Assembly (NCBI GenBank): GCA_034670405.1
Contig: JAXDDX010000186.1
Coordinates: 496,001-560,000, forward strand
Source of the DNA: Hoplostethus atlanticus
Taxonomy: Eukaryota > Chordata > Actinopteri > Trachichthyiformes > Trachichthyidae
Reading direction: 5' to 3'
DNA length: 64,000 bases
Shown here in pieces: positions 39,850 to 50,590 of this stretch (position 1 is its first letter; every line of letters starts with the position of its first letter). The notes beneath the pieces are model-generated. The model saw only the letters and a program-made list of their open reading frames with translations, was not told the DNA's origin and searched no databases. The translations under genes and the position numbers were made by a program.

Positions 39850-41740
39850 AGGTGCCAGAGTTACCCTAGATGATCTGTTGATGTTTGCTATTGCTACCTT
39901 CTTCTATATGTAATATATTGTGTCTTCATGTGCAGCATAAGACGGTCACTGTTTTTCCCACATTAGAATTTTACAGTGTTTGGTAAGGACAACTTTTCTT
40001 AATGGTTTAATTCTTTTCTTTTCTTTTCTTTTCTTTGGTTTAACCTAGGAAACGTGCAGAAATTACTACGGGCTGTGTGCAATCTTCAGTTAGTAACCTG
40101 ACTACTAGGGCATTTTAGGGCTCAGTGAAGACCCAGACCCATTTGTTTGATTATTGCATGTGATTATTTGCAGTGTTGATATAACGATCACTATTTGTGT
40201 GTCGTGATATTCTGCCATATTACGCCTTTGGGGCCTGCCCCACCAGGGTGGGTGGATGGTGTGCTCTACACGTGTAGTCATTAAAGGCCCTCTGAATATT
40301 CTGTTCATTTGAAATTTTTTCGATACCAATACAGATACATGGGATTCCATACCGATACAAAACAATACCTTTTTCGATACCTTACTTGGCTGTAAACTCA
40401 TTTTTCTACATAACCAAAAACGTAATTTAAGAAAATAGGCCAAAACTTCTCAAATGCAGTGTTTAATGTCAATTCAAACAGCTGTATAAAATACAGTATA
40501 AAATGAACACAATTATAATTTAAATAACGCTCATCAAATAAACCTTATCAAACAATACATTTTTCAAAAATAGGAGCACCTCTACTTTCTATGCTAACAA
40601 TATTATACATGAAACCATGCCATATATGAAACCTCAAGACTGTAAAGTACCATTTGCAAAAAACTGAGACCGTTCACACAATCTGTGGGACTGTGAGAGC
40701 TTTATTATGGTGTGCTGTTTTCTAGATGTGGCATTAGTAATCTGCAGAGAACCTACCACTCAAACACATAGGTCCGGGTAAACCAGCGGGTTTGATCTGT
40801 CCCTGAAAGTTATCTTTGGAAAGCCCTGCATACAACCCCTCCTACATCCACGACCTCATCTATGAATGGACAGGCCATGATTGACATAGGACGAGACATG
40901 GGTCTTCCTCGGCGTTATATAAACCCTTTAATTGATGTGAATAAAGAGATGGGAGCATTGTGTGGGTATTTGATCCTACCAACAAGAATCAGGTGCTCTT
41001 TGGAATGGGTTAGAAGCACAAATGGGAATATAGTAGTTTAACCTTTTTGAGGAGTATGGTCACCCCGGTGTGATTGTCACACGTTTGTGTGAACAGGTTC
41101 AGGAATTCGAGACAGAGGTTTATATAAGAATGTTTTTATTACTGATAATACCACAACTGGAAAGTTATAAAACTAACCACTGGTCAACTAAAATCAGGTA
41201 GTAAAAACGCCTTAAAAAAGGTTTACACTAAGAGAATGTATATTCCTGAACAGCTGTTAAATACTCAGTCACAGTCCATTGGTCAACTCCGCTCTGGGAT
41301 TTGGTTCCTACGGTAGTCGACAATGCCGCAGGTTGAATCCAATCTGTGATCCGTTCTGTTCGTTCCGTCGTCCTCCAACCCAAGGCGGAAGCAGTTAGCG
41401 TGTCAACAGCCAAGCAGTAATTGTTGCGCCGCTCTCCCGTCTCTCTCTCTCCTGTCTCCCCTGGTCGGGACTCGGGACGCCACACAAGAAACCTGCAACA
41501 CACCAGTGTATCCTCAGCAACTGCAAACACCTCTAGAGTGGTTACCACTCGCACGCCGATGTGGGATGGTTGTTTTACTTCCCTTTACACGGGTAAGGAT
41601 GTGCCCGTAAACAAGTCTTTGTTCTGCAGTCCGAGGAGTAGACCGGTCACGGCCCAGTCCGAGTGTGACGCTTCTGGTCCTGTCCTCTGAACCAACCAGT
41701 CTGGAGACGCACTACTTGTTGGATGTGGAAGTTTATTGGA
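39850..41740. other. Unassigned repeat-like sequence
   Basis: This holds a (TTTTC)n tract at 40014-40036 and a CGATACCGATAC-rich stretch at 40318-40385; otherwise no frame or repeat family I can name. Open frames at 41228-41690 overlap on both strands and look random. Confidence 0.4.
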
Positions 41741-41741
41741 G

Positions 41742-42553
41742 CGGCTGCAGTAACAGGGGAATATACATGTACAGAAGGGTGTGACTGCTCTGAAGTCAAA
41801 CATGCAATTCATTTTGCATCAGTCAACCTACCCAGCCAATCTCCATAAATGCAGTGATTACAAAATAATAAACAATACAATAAACAAAGAGCTTATTCTT
41901 CATAATGACCATATAGTGGATTTCTTTTAAGCTTTTATATATATAATGCAATAATGTATAATAATAATAGTATATATAATAATAATAATAATAACAACTA
42001 ATATTTATATTTCTAATTACAAAAACCTATAGAATAGAAAGAAACTACCATCATCCATTTTGTATTATTAGAGGAACGCTTATAAATGGAACCAATTATA
42101 CCACGACACACTCTAGTGGTGAAAAATGGTATAACACTGAATTAACAGGCTGGCTGGCTAGCCATGTGCGACTGGTGTAACATAGCACAACATACAAAAA
42201 CATAAATTATTAATATCAAATCAAAATCATTTACCTGCAGTAACAGGGGAATATACATGTACAGAAGGGTGTGACTGCTCTGAAGTCAAACATGCAATTC
42301 CTAAAGAGGATACGATATCGTTAGTTGGCTAGCCATACTAGCCAGGCAAACCCACGTGGAAACTGAGACAAATAACATATTTACAGTGGCTTATTTGACG
42401 CCAGGCGGAACAAAACAATATCTAATAGTGTAACACAAAACAATATTATGGTCTAATAACTTAAAATGTGGATTTGACACTCTTTTTGTACATTTCATCC
42501 TCACATTTTGCATCAGTCAACCTACCCATCCGATCTCCATAAATGCAGTGAAA
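41742..42553. repeat. Duplicated blocks of 64 and ~50 bp
   Basis: GCAGTAACAGGGGAATATAC and the following 44 bases occur at 41742-41805 and 42237-42300, nearly identical. ATTTTGCATCAGTCAACCTA with its sequel occurs at 41811-41857 and 42503-42550. Between them are AT-rich microsatellites (41938-42000). Confidence 0.75.
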
Positions 42554-43293
42554 TACCCATGATTCCGTGCTTTCCTATAAAGTATTCCACCAGGAGATGG
42601 CAGTATTCCCAACTTTTAGCAGGATTTACTCAATTTATTTACACCGTTACACGAGCACCGAGTGATCCGCAAGTCAGGGGATCTTCGCGTCTGGGAGGAA
42701 AAGTTCAAAACCACTTCTATAAGAAAATCACAACAAATATAAAAAAGAAAGTAAAAGAAAATAATGCAACACATCTAGAAAATAATAATCACAATGAAAA
42801 TAATGATCCATCAAAATCAAAACAACCCAATATCAGTGAGTGAAAATTGAACAAGCATAGCCCTGTCACTCTGTGACATGATCATTCTAAAATGCTTTCT
42901 AATATATTCTAACGTTCTAATCGATGACATCATAAAGGCTTATAAAGGGGACAGTTCCAGAATAGAACACTGAATTGGAACTAGAACTCTCAAAAAGCTC
43001 CTCAAAATTAACTATTCTCCTTTGTAAAAAAAAAAAAAAAAAAAAGTTCTACAAAGCAGAATACCTAAAGTACTTTATTCCCATTTATGCTTCTTGTAAA
43101 CTATATGGACTTAGAATAGAATAGATAGAATAGAACTAATGAAATGAACTAATTCAACCTAGTCCTAGGCCCGAGATAACATAGACCTACATGAAAACAA
43201 CAAAACAATCAAGTCTGAGATTTCTCCACCATCAGATTCCCCTTCAACCAGTTCATGAAACAATGCCAAAGCCTCTTCTACATTTAGTCTTTA
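42554..43293. other. Unassigned sequence with A-tract
   Basis: A run of about 18 adenines (43027-43045). No recognised gene. Confidence 0.4.
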
Positions 43294-43368
43294 GTTAGTA
43301 GATTCTGAGGTTTGTGCGTACGCAATGTTTTAGGATGGAATCTACGCAAAGTTTTATAAATGAGGCCC
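43294..43368 (-). mobile_element. Harbinger 5' end fragment
   Basis: This is the inverted match of the first ~75 bases of the 12686 copy (TTTATAAATGAGGCCC terminus at 43353-43368), followed by CAG. The rest of the element is missing. Confidence 0.75.
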
Positions 43369-43371
43369 CAG

Positions 43372-43881
43372 GGGTCTGGAGACTGGGAGTGAAGTGGCAC
43401 ACTAAAGGGTGCTGCCCGGCCGGTTTATCCCCAAAACCCACAACAGGCCGATATAGCAGCAAGGTAAACCTTGATTGGCTTTTCGTTAATTCAACAATTC
43501 CTGTAGAAAACAGAGAATCTCAACTACCAAGCATTGAAAAGGAATGGTTTGCTTCAATTCACACCACTTCTCAAAAACACGCCATTTACCACTGTACAGT
43601 GAGCAAGTGGAGGCGGCTCTTGTACTCTGAATAGTCTGAATAGTGCCGAGGCAAGCCTGCTGCATTCAGATTCAACCTCTCACGGGCCAGGCACAAACAA
43701 CCATCCGGTCTGGATGAGGATGGTAGATCTCACCCCGCGCCTGGGACAGAAGATCCCTGCGTGGTGGAAGGGGCCATGGCTGGCCTGACAAAAGTATTAT
43801 GAATTATCTCTGCCACCCATAATCCTGATAGTGAGGCCTGATAGCGAGGCTATCAGGATTAATGATAGTCCCTGCTCTCTT
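43372..43881. other. Unassigned sequence
   Basis: A 106-codon frame at 43314-43634 begins inside the Harbinger fragment and has no recognised similarity. A short inverted repeat around AATCCTGATAG/CTATCAGGATT (43818-43860) is the only structure. Confidence 0.35.
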
Positions 43882-44214
43882 AGGCTACGTCCACACAAAG
43901 CCATTTAAATTTAAATCTCTCCGTTTTGGCCATCCACACTATGGCAGCGTTTCTAACCCCCCAAATGGAGCATACATACTCCATACATTTGAAAACGCGA
44001 AAACAGAGACTTTTGAAAACGATGACATTTTACTGATGTGTCACTGCTTGATCCAGCCGTGAGCAAGCTGGCTGCTCAGCCGTTCCAGACGATTGGCCAA
44101 GTGATCTGAGCATACTCATGGAAGGAAGTATCTGTTTTTGGTGGTCTAGTGTGGACGGCGAGCTTTTCAAAAACGCAGTTTTCAAATTTAAGCGGCTTAG
44201 TGTGGATATAGCCT
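43882..44214. mobile_element. MITE with AGGCTAYRTCCACAC termini
   Basis: AGGCTACGTCCACACAAAGCC at the left matches the inverted right end AGGCTATATCCACACTAAGCC. The interior holds AAATTTAAAT and GAAAACG motifs and is non-coding. A partial relative begins at 8350 (GAGGCTACATCCACACTAATAC). The flanking duplication is unclear. Confidence 0.6.
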
Positions 44215-46078
44215 CACTCTGGTTAGAGTGGGTGATATCAGGCTGAGAGGCGGGAATGCCTGTGCAATTTTAGTGAGCGAGTGCCACCCTGGCGGTTGAT
44301 ATAAGCTACTACAGTTGAGTTGTCCGTTTTTATCAAGATGTGGCAGCCCCTGAGAAAAGGTCAAACTGCAAGCAGTTCTATATAATTTATGTGAGCCTGA
44401 GCTAGCTGAGGGGGTCAAACGCAATTCACTGTTCTGCCCATAAATGCCACTCCCCAGCCAAGGTTACCCTTGATGACTCCTAATGTGAAACTTTCTCCAC
44501 TAGTGGAGAGCTGCCATGCATTCCGGCGATATTCCCACTAAGCAATTGAGATGACGAGGGCATAGTCATAATGACGCAACCCATCGCTGAAAATCTCTCA
44601 TCATTAGGAGGCCCAAGTGTACCACTATCACTGAAGCCATGAGACCCAGCAGCCGTAGGTGTGTGTCTGAACGACACTACTGCTGCCTCTCTGAAGAGTT
44701 TAGCAAGTATCCAAGCTAATCCGGATGCACTGAGGGAGCTTGTAATAGTTCCTCACGGTAAGAAAGTGAGAATGACCTGGTCAGGGCAGTTGTCCGTGGT
44801 AACACAAGGGGGCAGGGCCCTAACACGGTTCGACCTGTCTGTCATAGACATGGTGTCATCGTCATAGTTGCATAGTGCAACTATTCTGACTGAAAGCTGC
44901 CACAGTGCTGCCGTGATCAGGACCAGCCTGATCCCCGAAAGAGTGATGTCCACCACAACACTCAACTACCTCCCTACTGACATTGCCTTGGCCAGACCGA
45001 CACGTGCTTGTTTTTACAAGTCCACTGTGACTGTGCGACGAGACGATAACCAACTTTCTTGGTGATGCACAGGTGATGCAAACTTAGTGTTGAACTTGTG
45101 AAAGTGAGGTTAGAACATCCTCTGTCACTTCTATCATCTGTCCTTTCTATTCTGTCCCAGAGTCGAACGTAAACTGTCAGCTGTCTGCCAAGCCTTCCAT
45201 TGCCACCGCCATAGCACCGCGGTTAGACTCATTACAGCTCAGGTTGCTGTCAGTGCCAATATTACCTGCCATAATTTTATTTTGCTTTATTGTGCATATA
45301 TTCATCTATCATTCTTTTTGTGTATAATCAGTTAATAAATCTTTGTATTTATAAAGAACTATCATATGTTATTGATATATATCCTGGGCATGATGGTAAG
45401 AGAATCCCTGAAATTGAGGACTGACCTCTTCAGATTATTAGACTGATATTATTATAAAGAGACTATTCCAGTGTAAACTGGTGGTGTCCCGCGAGTGTCA
45501 ATATTATTCTGTTATTGATAAATTGGTTAATAAAAATAACGTGAAATTACTGAAATTAATAATCTTAATAATTGATCAAATAATCTCATTTCATAACAAA
45601 GCACACGCTACACAGGACATACATTGTATACAGGATTGTCTCAAATTGACTCCTTCACAACATGGATGGTCGGTTCCCAATGCAAGCGCAACTTTCCTGG
45701 CCCTCACCTCTGGCTCAAATTCCTAACAAGGACACAATCTCCTGGCCATAAGATGATGACTGTTTGCTGTGGTGTGCAGCAATTCAATAATTTGATTCTG
45801 ACAACATGTTATATTAATATTAATAATATTATATTATGATAATATAATATTATTTACATGACTCCTCAGTCAGTTTTGTCACCAACTGAACTTTACCTTT
45901 ATCACAGAATTCATCAATACACAGGATAAGATGTTACTAGCCCTTGTGACATACTCCAGGGTGAACAATCTTATAAGACCGAACTCAAGTCAGGTGTTAT
46001 ATTGATAATTGAGAATTGAGAATGATACCAAAACCCACCAAATGAGCACCATAGCAGACATCAGGCCATACATACACT
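44215..46078. other. Unassigned sequence
   Basis: No recognisable gene. An AT-palindromic stretch lies at 45810-45855. 45320-45360 has AATAAATCTTTG, resembling a polyadenylation site. Confidence 0.35.
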
Positions 46079-46108
46079 ACTTTGAGCACTTCATGAAGTG
46101 CTCAAAGT
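46079..46108. repeat. Perfect 30-bp palindrome
   Basis: ACTTTGAGCACTTCA is followed directly by its reverse complement, with no spacer. It has no transposon context that I can see. Confidence 0.95.
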
Positions 46109-46620
46109 GATGGTGAGAAAATCATCAAACTTGTTTATTTCTGAATAACTGTTGAATAACTGGAGAGACAAAAATTGAGTGTTAATGTAAAAGCCATTTG
46201 ACATTTAATTTTTCAAAGACCTATCCTGCTTTATGATAAACAATATTTAAAACTTAATTCAAATTTGGAATAATAATAATTAACAATGTCCTAATTAAAA
46301 TTCTGTAATCCTTTTGTTTGAGGATTTTCATGCCGCTGTCATGTGCATTCTATATTAGCTGAGATTAGTGCCATTAGAAATTTAATTGCATAATTAATTT
46401 GTCATGCTCAAATTAAATAATTGAATTCAAAATATATATATATTTTTTTACACAATTTGAAACTGAATATAATGGTTTGAAATTGAATTTTTATGTGTAA
46501 TACAAATTCAAGTTTTGAATTCAATTGTTCAATTATTCAATTTGTGAATTCAATTATTACATTTTTTAATGAAATTGTACTTCAAATTTTGAATTAAATT
46601 ATACTTCATAACAATATACA
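46109..46620. other. AT-rich non-coding sequence
   Basis: Rich in TTGAATTCAAAT and ATATATAT motifs (46380-46615); no gene. Confidence 0.5.
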
Positions 46621-46624
46621 TTCA

Positions 46625-46808
46625 CTCATTCATTCATTTTAATCTACTTGCATATTCCTTTTCGGGGTCACAGGGGGCTGGAATCTACTCCAGCATGCAC
46701 TGGGTGGAAGGTAGGAATAGGTCGCCAGTCCATCACAGGGCTAACACAGATAGACATTCCGATTCATACCTGTGGGCAATTTACAGTCTCCAATCCACCT
46801 GACTGTGG
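46625..46808 (+). repeat. Dispersed fish repeat (CCAGTCCATCACAGGG family), copy 2
   Basis: Same family and same position relative to the SPINK 3' flank as 8700-8875. The 3' flank continues at 46815-47060, matching 8898-9215. Confidence 0.75.
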
Positions 46809-47089
46809 TAATTCAGCAGTGGCCAGCCACTAAATCAAAATGTTAGGTAACTCCAAAAATTCATTGAAAGTGATTGTAATTTAGCTCTTTTTGTTACTTA
46901 AAATAACAAGCTACTAATGTAAGAGCCACAACCACAATCGCTTCCAATCCACCACAGGAATAAAACATTTACGTTGTTACAGGATGGAGTCACACAGCAG
47001 TAAAGTTGCAGTTTTTAGCTTTAATGAGAGTGAATACAGCAAGTGGATATGCTCTGCTTCACGATACTGCTACACAGATTGAACTGTGT

Positions 47090-47104
47090 GTAGCAGTGTG
47101 TGTG

Positions 47105-47145
<41 letters not shown>
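47090..47145 (+). repeat. (TG)n microsatellite
   Basis: About 27 TG units with one interruption, lying in the 3' untranslated/flanking part of the intact SPINK gene (minus strand CA repeat). Confidence 0.95.
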
Positions 47146-47158
47146 CATAGTCAGCCAG

Positions 47159-50100
47159 TTAAGATTGACATTCTCCTTGGTAGGCCACTTTCACATGCTT
47201 CTTGTCCTGCCTGTAGAAGAAAATGGTACATAATGTTACATCTACATGTCTTGGTGTGAGTGAGTGAGTGAGTGAGTGAGTGAGACGTACCCGTTGGTCA
47301 TGCAGAGAACACACTCGGTGCCATATGTTTTTCCATCAGTGCCACATACTGGTACATACTCCTTGGAGCAGGCTACATATTGCTCACAATCAGGCTGGAG
47401 ACAAATACAGGAGGGAGATTCATTCATTAATACACAGGACAAGATGTTACTATCCCTTGTGCCATAATCCAAGGTAAACACATGTAGAAGCCCAATTCAG
47501 ATTTAAAAAATAAAAAATAAAACACAAAACAAAACGAGTGATATAACCACCATCAGATGCAACACTATAGCAGACATCAGGCTACACCGTCATAGATCTA
47601 CAGAGTCATTCTTCAGATGGCACCAATCGCCAGTTACCTACCCTATCCAACAACGGTATGCAGCACGTCATTGGGGTTATCAAGTGGGCACCTTCCTTCA
47701 CCGATGTTTCGTTAAGTTAGGCCCAAGACACCTCAAGAAGGCATAACTGTGTATTCCAGCGTCCTGAAAACACCCATATGCCACCACCTCACAACTCCTT
47801 TTAACCCTCGCCATCTAATGCCTGCCATCAACCTAGCATTACCCTAGCCTTGGTTGAGCCTAGCCTTGACCTAGCATTAGCCTAGCCATATCAGTACAAG
47901 CCTGTCTAACTGATGCCTATCCTTGACTAGCCTATCCTATCCTAGCTAGCAGTACATACTCCCTGGAGCCAGCTCCAGAGAGGCTCCCTTAATATTGCTC
48001 ACAATCAGGCTGGAGACAAATACAGGAGGAGATAATTCAAGTGAAGCTGAGATGTTACAGTAACAGTTCCATTAAATATGGGATATTCAGACATGCTTGC
48101 TCAGTCTCTATTGCAGTAACAGAATGGTTATTTATTGATAGCTTACTGAAATACTATGGCTTTATACTGCACCCACATTAGGTGTTCATTTTATTGCATG
48201 TCATTGCATATTATTTTTATTTTTATTAACTTTTTGCATGATATCTTTTTTTTTGTCCTGGTGGCATACCTACCTAAGGTGCATACCATGTAACCACAAC
48301 ATTCTGGGTTCAAATCCGACCACTGTCGCATATCTTCCCCCCTACCTGTCCCATGTTTCCTGTCGAAAATGACTGTTGAATAAAGCAGGAATGTCATAAA
48401 AATGAACAAAAAAAACCTGAATTGACACGGGACAGTTTCAGTTTCAGATCCACGGATGATGCTGTCTCCCAGGTACTGCACACCACACTCTCTCATCTTG
48501 ACAGCCGGAAGGGCGGCTATGTGAGACTGCTGTTCATTGATTATAGTTTAGCTTTCAATACCATAGTCCCCACCAGACTGGCCGGCAAGCTGATTGAGCT
48601 GGGACTGAACACCCCCCTGTGTGCCTGGATCCTGGACTTCCTGACTGCCAGGCCCCAGGTGGTCAGGGTGGGCAGACACACCTCCAACCCCCTCACCCTG
48701 AACACAGGATCCCCCCAGGGTTGCGTCCTCAGCCCCCTACTGTACTCCCTGTACACACGACTGTGTGGCCAGGTTCAGCTCCAACTCCATCATCAAGTTT
48801 GTGGATGACACAGTGGTGGTGGGCCTGATCTCCGACAACGACGAGAAGGCCTACCTGGAGGAAGTTGCTGACCTGTCACTCTGGTGCCAGGACAACAACC
48901 TCCTCTTGAATGTCACCAAAACTAAGGAGCTGATTGTGGACTTTAGGACGACACAACAACAGAGGATGTACACATCACTGGGGATTAATGGGACTGCCGT
49001 GGAGAGGGTGAGCAGGTATAAATACCTGGGAGTCCACATCACCGAAGATCTGACATGGACAATACACACAGACACTCTGGTGAGAAAGGCAAGGCAGCGC
49101 CTTTACCACCTCAGGCAGCTGAGGAAATTTAAAGTCTCTCGGAGGAACTACTCTGGAGCTGTAGAGAGCATCCTGACAGGAAGCATCACTGCCTGGTTTG
49201 GCAGCAGCTCCGCTCAGGACAGGAAGGCTCTGCAGAGAGTAGTGCGTTCGGCTGAACGCACTATTGGAACTACACTCCCCACCCTGCAGGACTTGTACAC
49301 CAGGAGGTGCAGAACCAGAGCCTGCAGGATCATGAAGGATCCTCACCACCCCAACAACGGACTGTTTCAGCTGCTGCGGTCAGGCAAGCGCCTCCGCAGT
49401 CACGCTGCCAAAACAGAGAGACTGAGACGGAGTTTCTTTCCTCAGGCCATCAGGACTGTGAACTCCGACCTTACCAGGGCCCCCACCAAGACCCACACAC
49501 TGCCCCTCTTATGCACACACACACACACACTTAGGTAACGACTACACATAATTTATATTATATTACATACATACAATTTCTCATATTTCTCATATTACTA
49601 TAATTTTATAGTGCTCTTACTGTAAATATTGTGTTGTTTTTTATATAAGAGCTCTTACTGTAATACTGTAAATATTGTGTTGTTTTTTTTATTGTAAATA
49701 ATGTGTACTGTTGCCCTTTGCACATTCCCGTTGAGCATTGCCACTTTTTCATTTCACTGCACACCCCGTGTGTGTATGTGACAAATAAAGTTCTTGAATC
49801 TTGAATCAAATTTTAATAACATAATTATGACTATTAACTGTGACTGTTAAAAGTCTGATAAAGAAAGGCCAAGTGCTGTTTACTCATTTCAAGCCTTCTG
49901 CTGTTCAGTGAGTGACGTTATCCTCCTATTCAGCATGTTAACCACTCATGTTGTATTAGGACGCATAAAATTGTACAGTCTGTTTAGTTCATGACCTGCT
50001 TCCTGTCTGGTTTACTGAAGATTTTGAACTTCATGGTATCAACTTCAGCAGTAGATGTACCTCGAACATTGTGATTAGGCTAGGGTTCTAAAATACTTCC

Positions 50101-50557
50101 TCAAAACATGGTCGTGAAAATTAAATGGGGATGGGGGGATGGGGGCATGGGGGCTCAGCGATTAGGATTAGATAATATGTCAATTTTCAAGGCTTTTTGT
50201 ATTGTGGTTCACTGGGTTTTTAGGATTTTTAGGATAAGAAAATGGAGAGTCTTGCTTTTTGTTTTGCCCTAATCACAACCCTTGTTAGTAGGGTTTGGAA
50301 CAATTTACTTTGGATTCAAACAAATCAGGCAATGCAGTGCTGGACCTGTTTCAAACATAAGAAATGCTCTCCTTTGTCCTGTAAATCAATGATTTATTTT
50401 CTTTTTGATGAGAGTTCCAGGAGGGCACTTTAAATCTAAATTCTTAGAAACTCACCTCCCTGGGTTCAGGCTGGATAGTTGGTTCTGTCTCTTCAGACTG
50501 CAACTCTTCTTCTATCTCTGCAAATTGAGTCCCAGCCTCATCCTCCTCTGACAGGAC

Positions 50558-50590
<33 letters not shown>

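Noticed and set aside
47590..47960. Possible mitochondrial insertion (CTAGC-rich sequence)
   Set aside because: No recognisable mitochondrial gene or tRNA; just short CCTAGC-like repeats.
48975..49349. 124-codon minus-strand frame
   Set aside because: Antisense shadow of the LINE reverse transcriptase.
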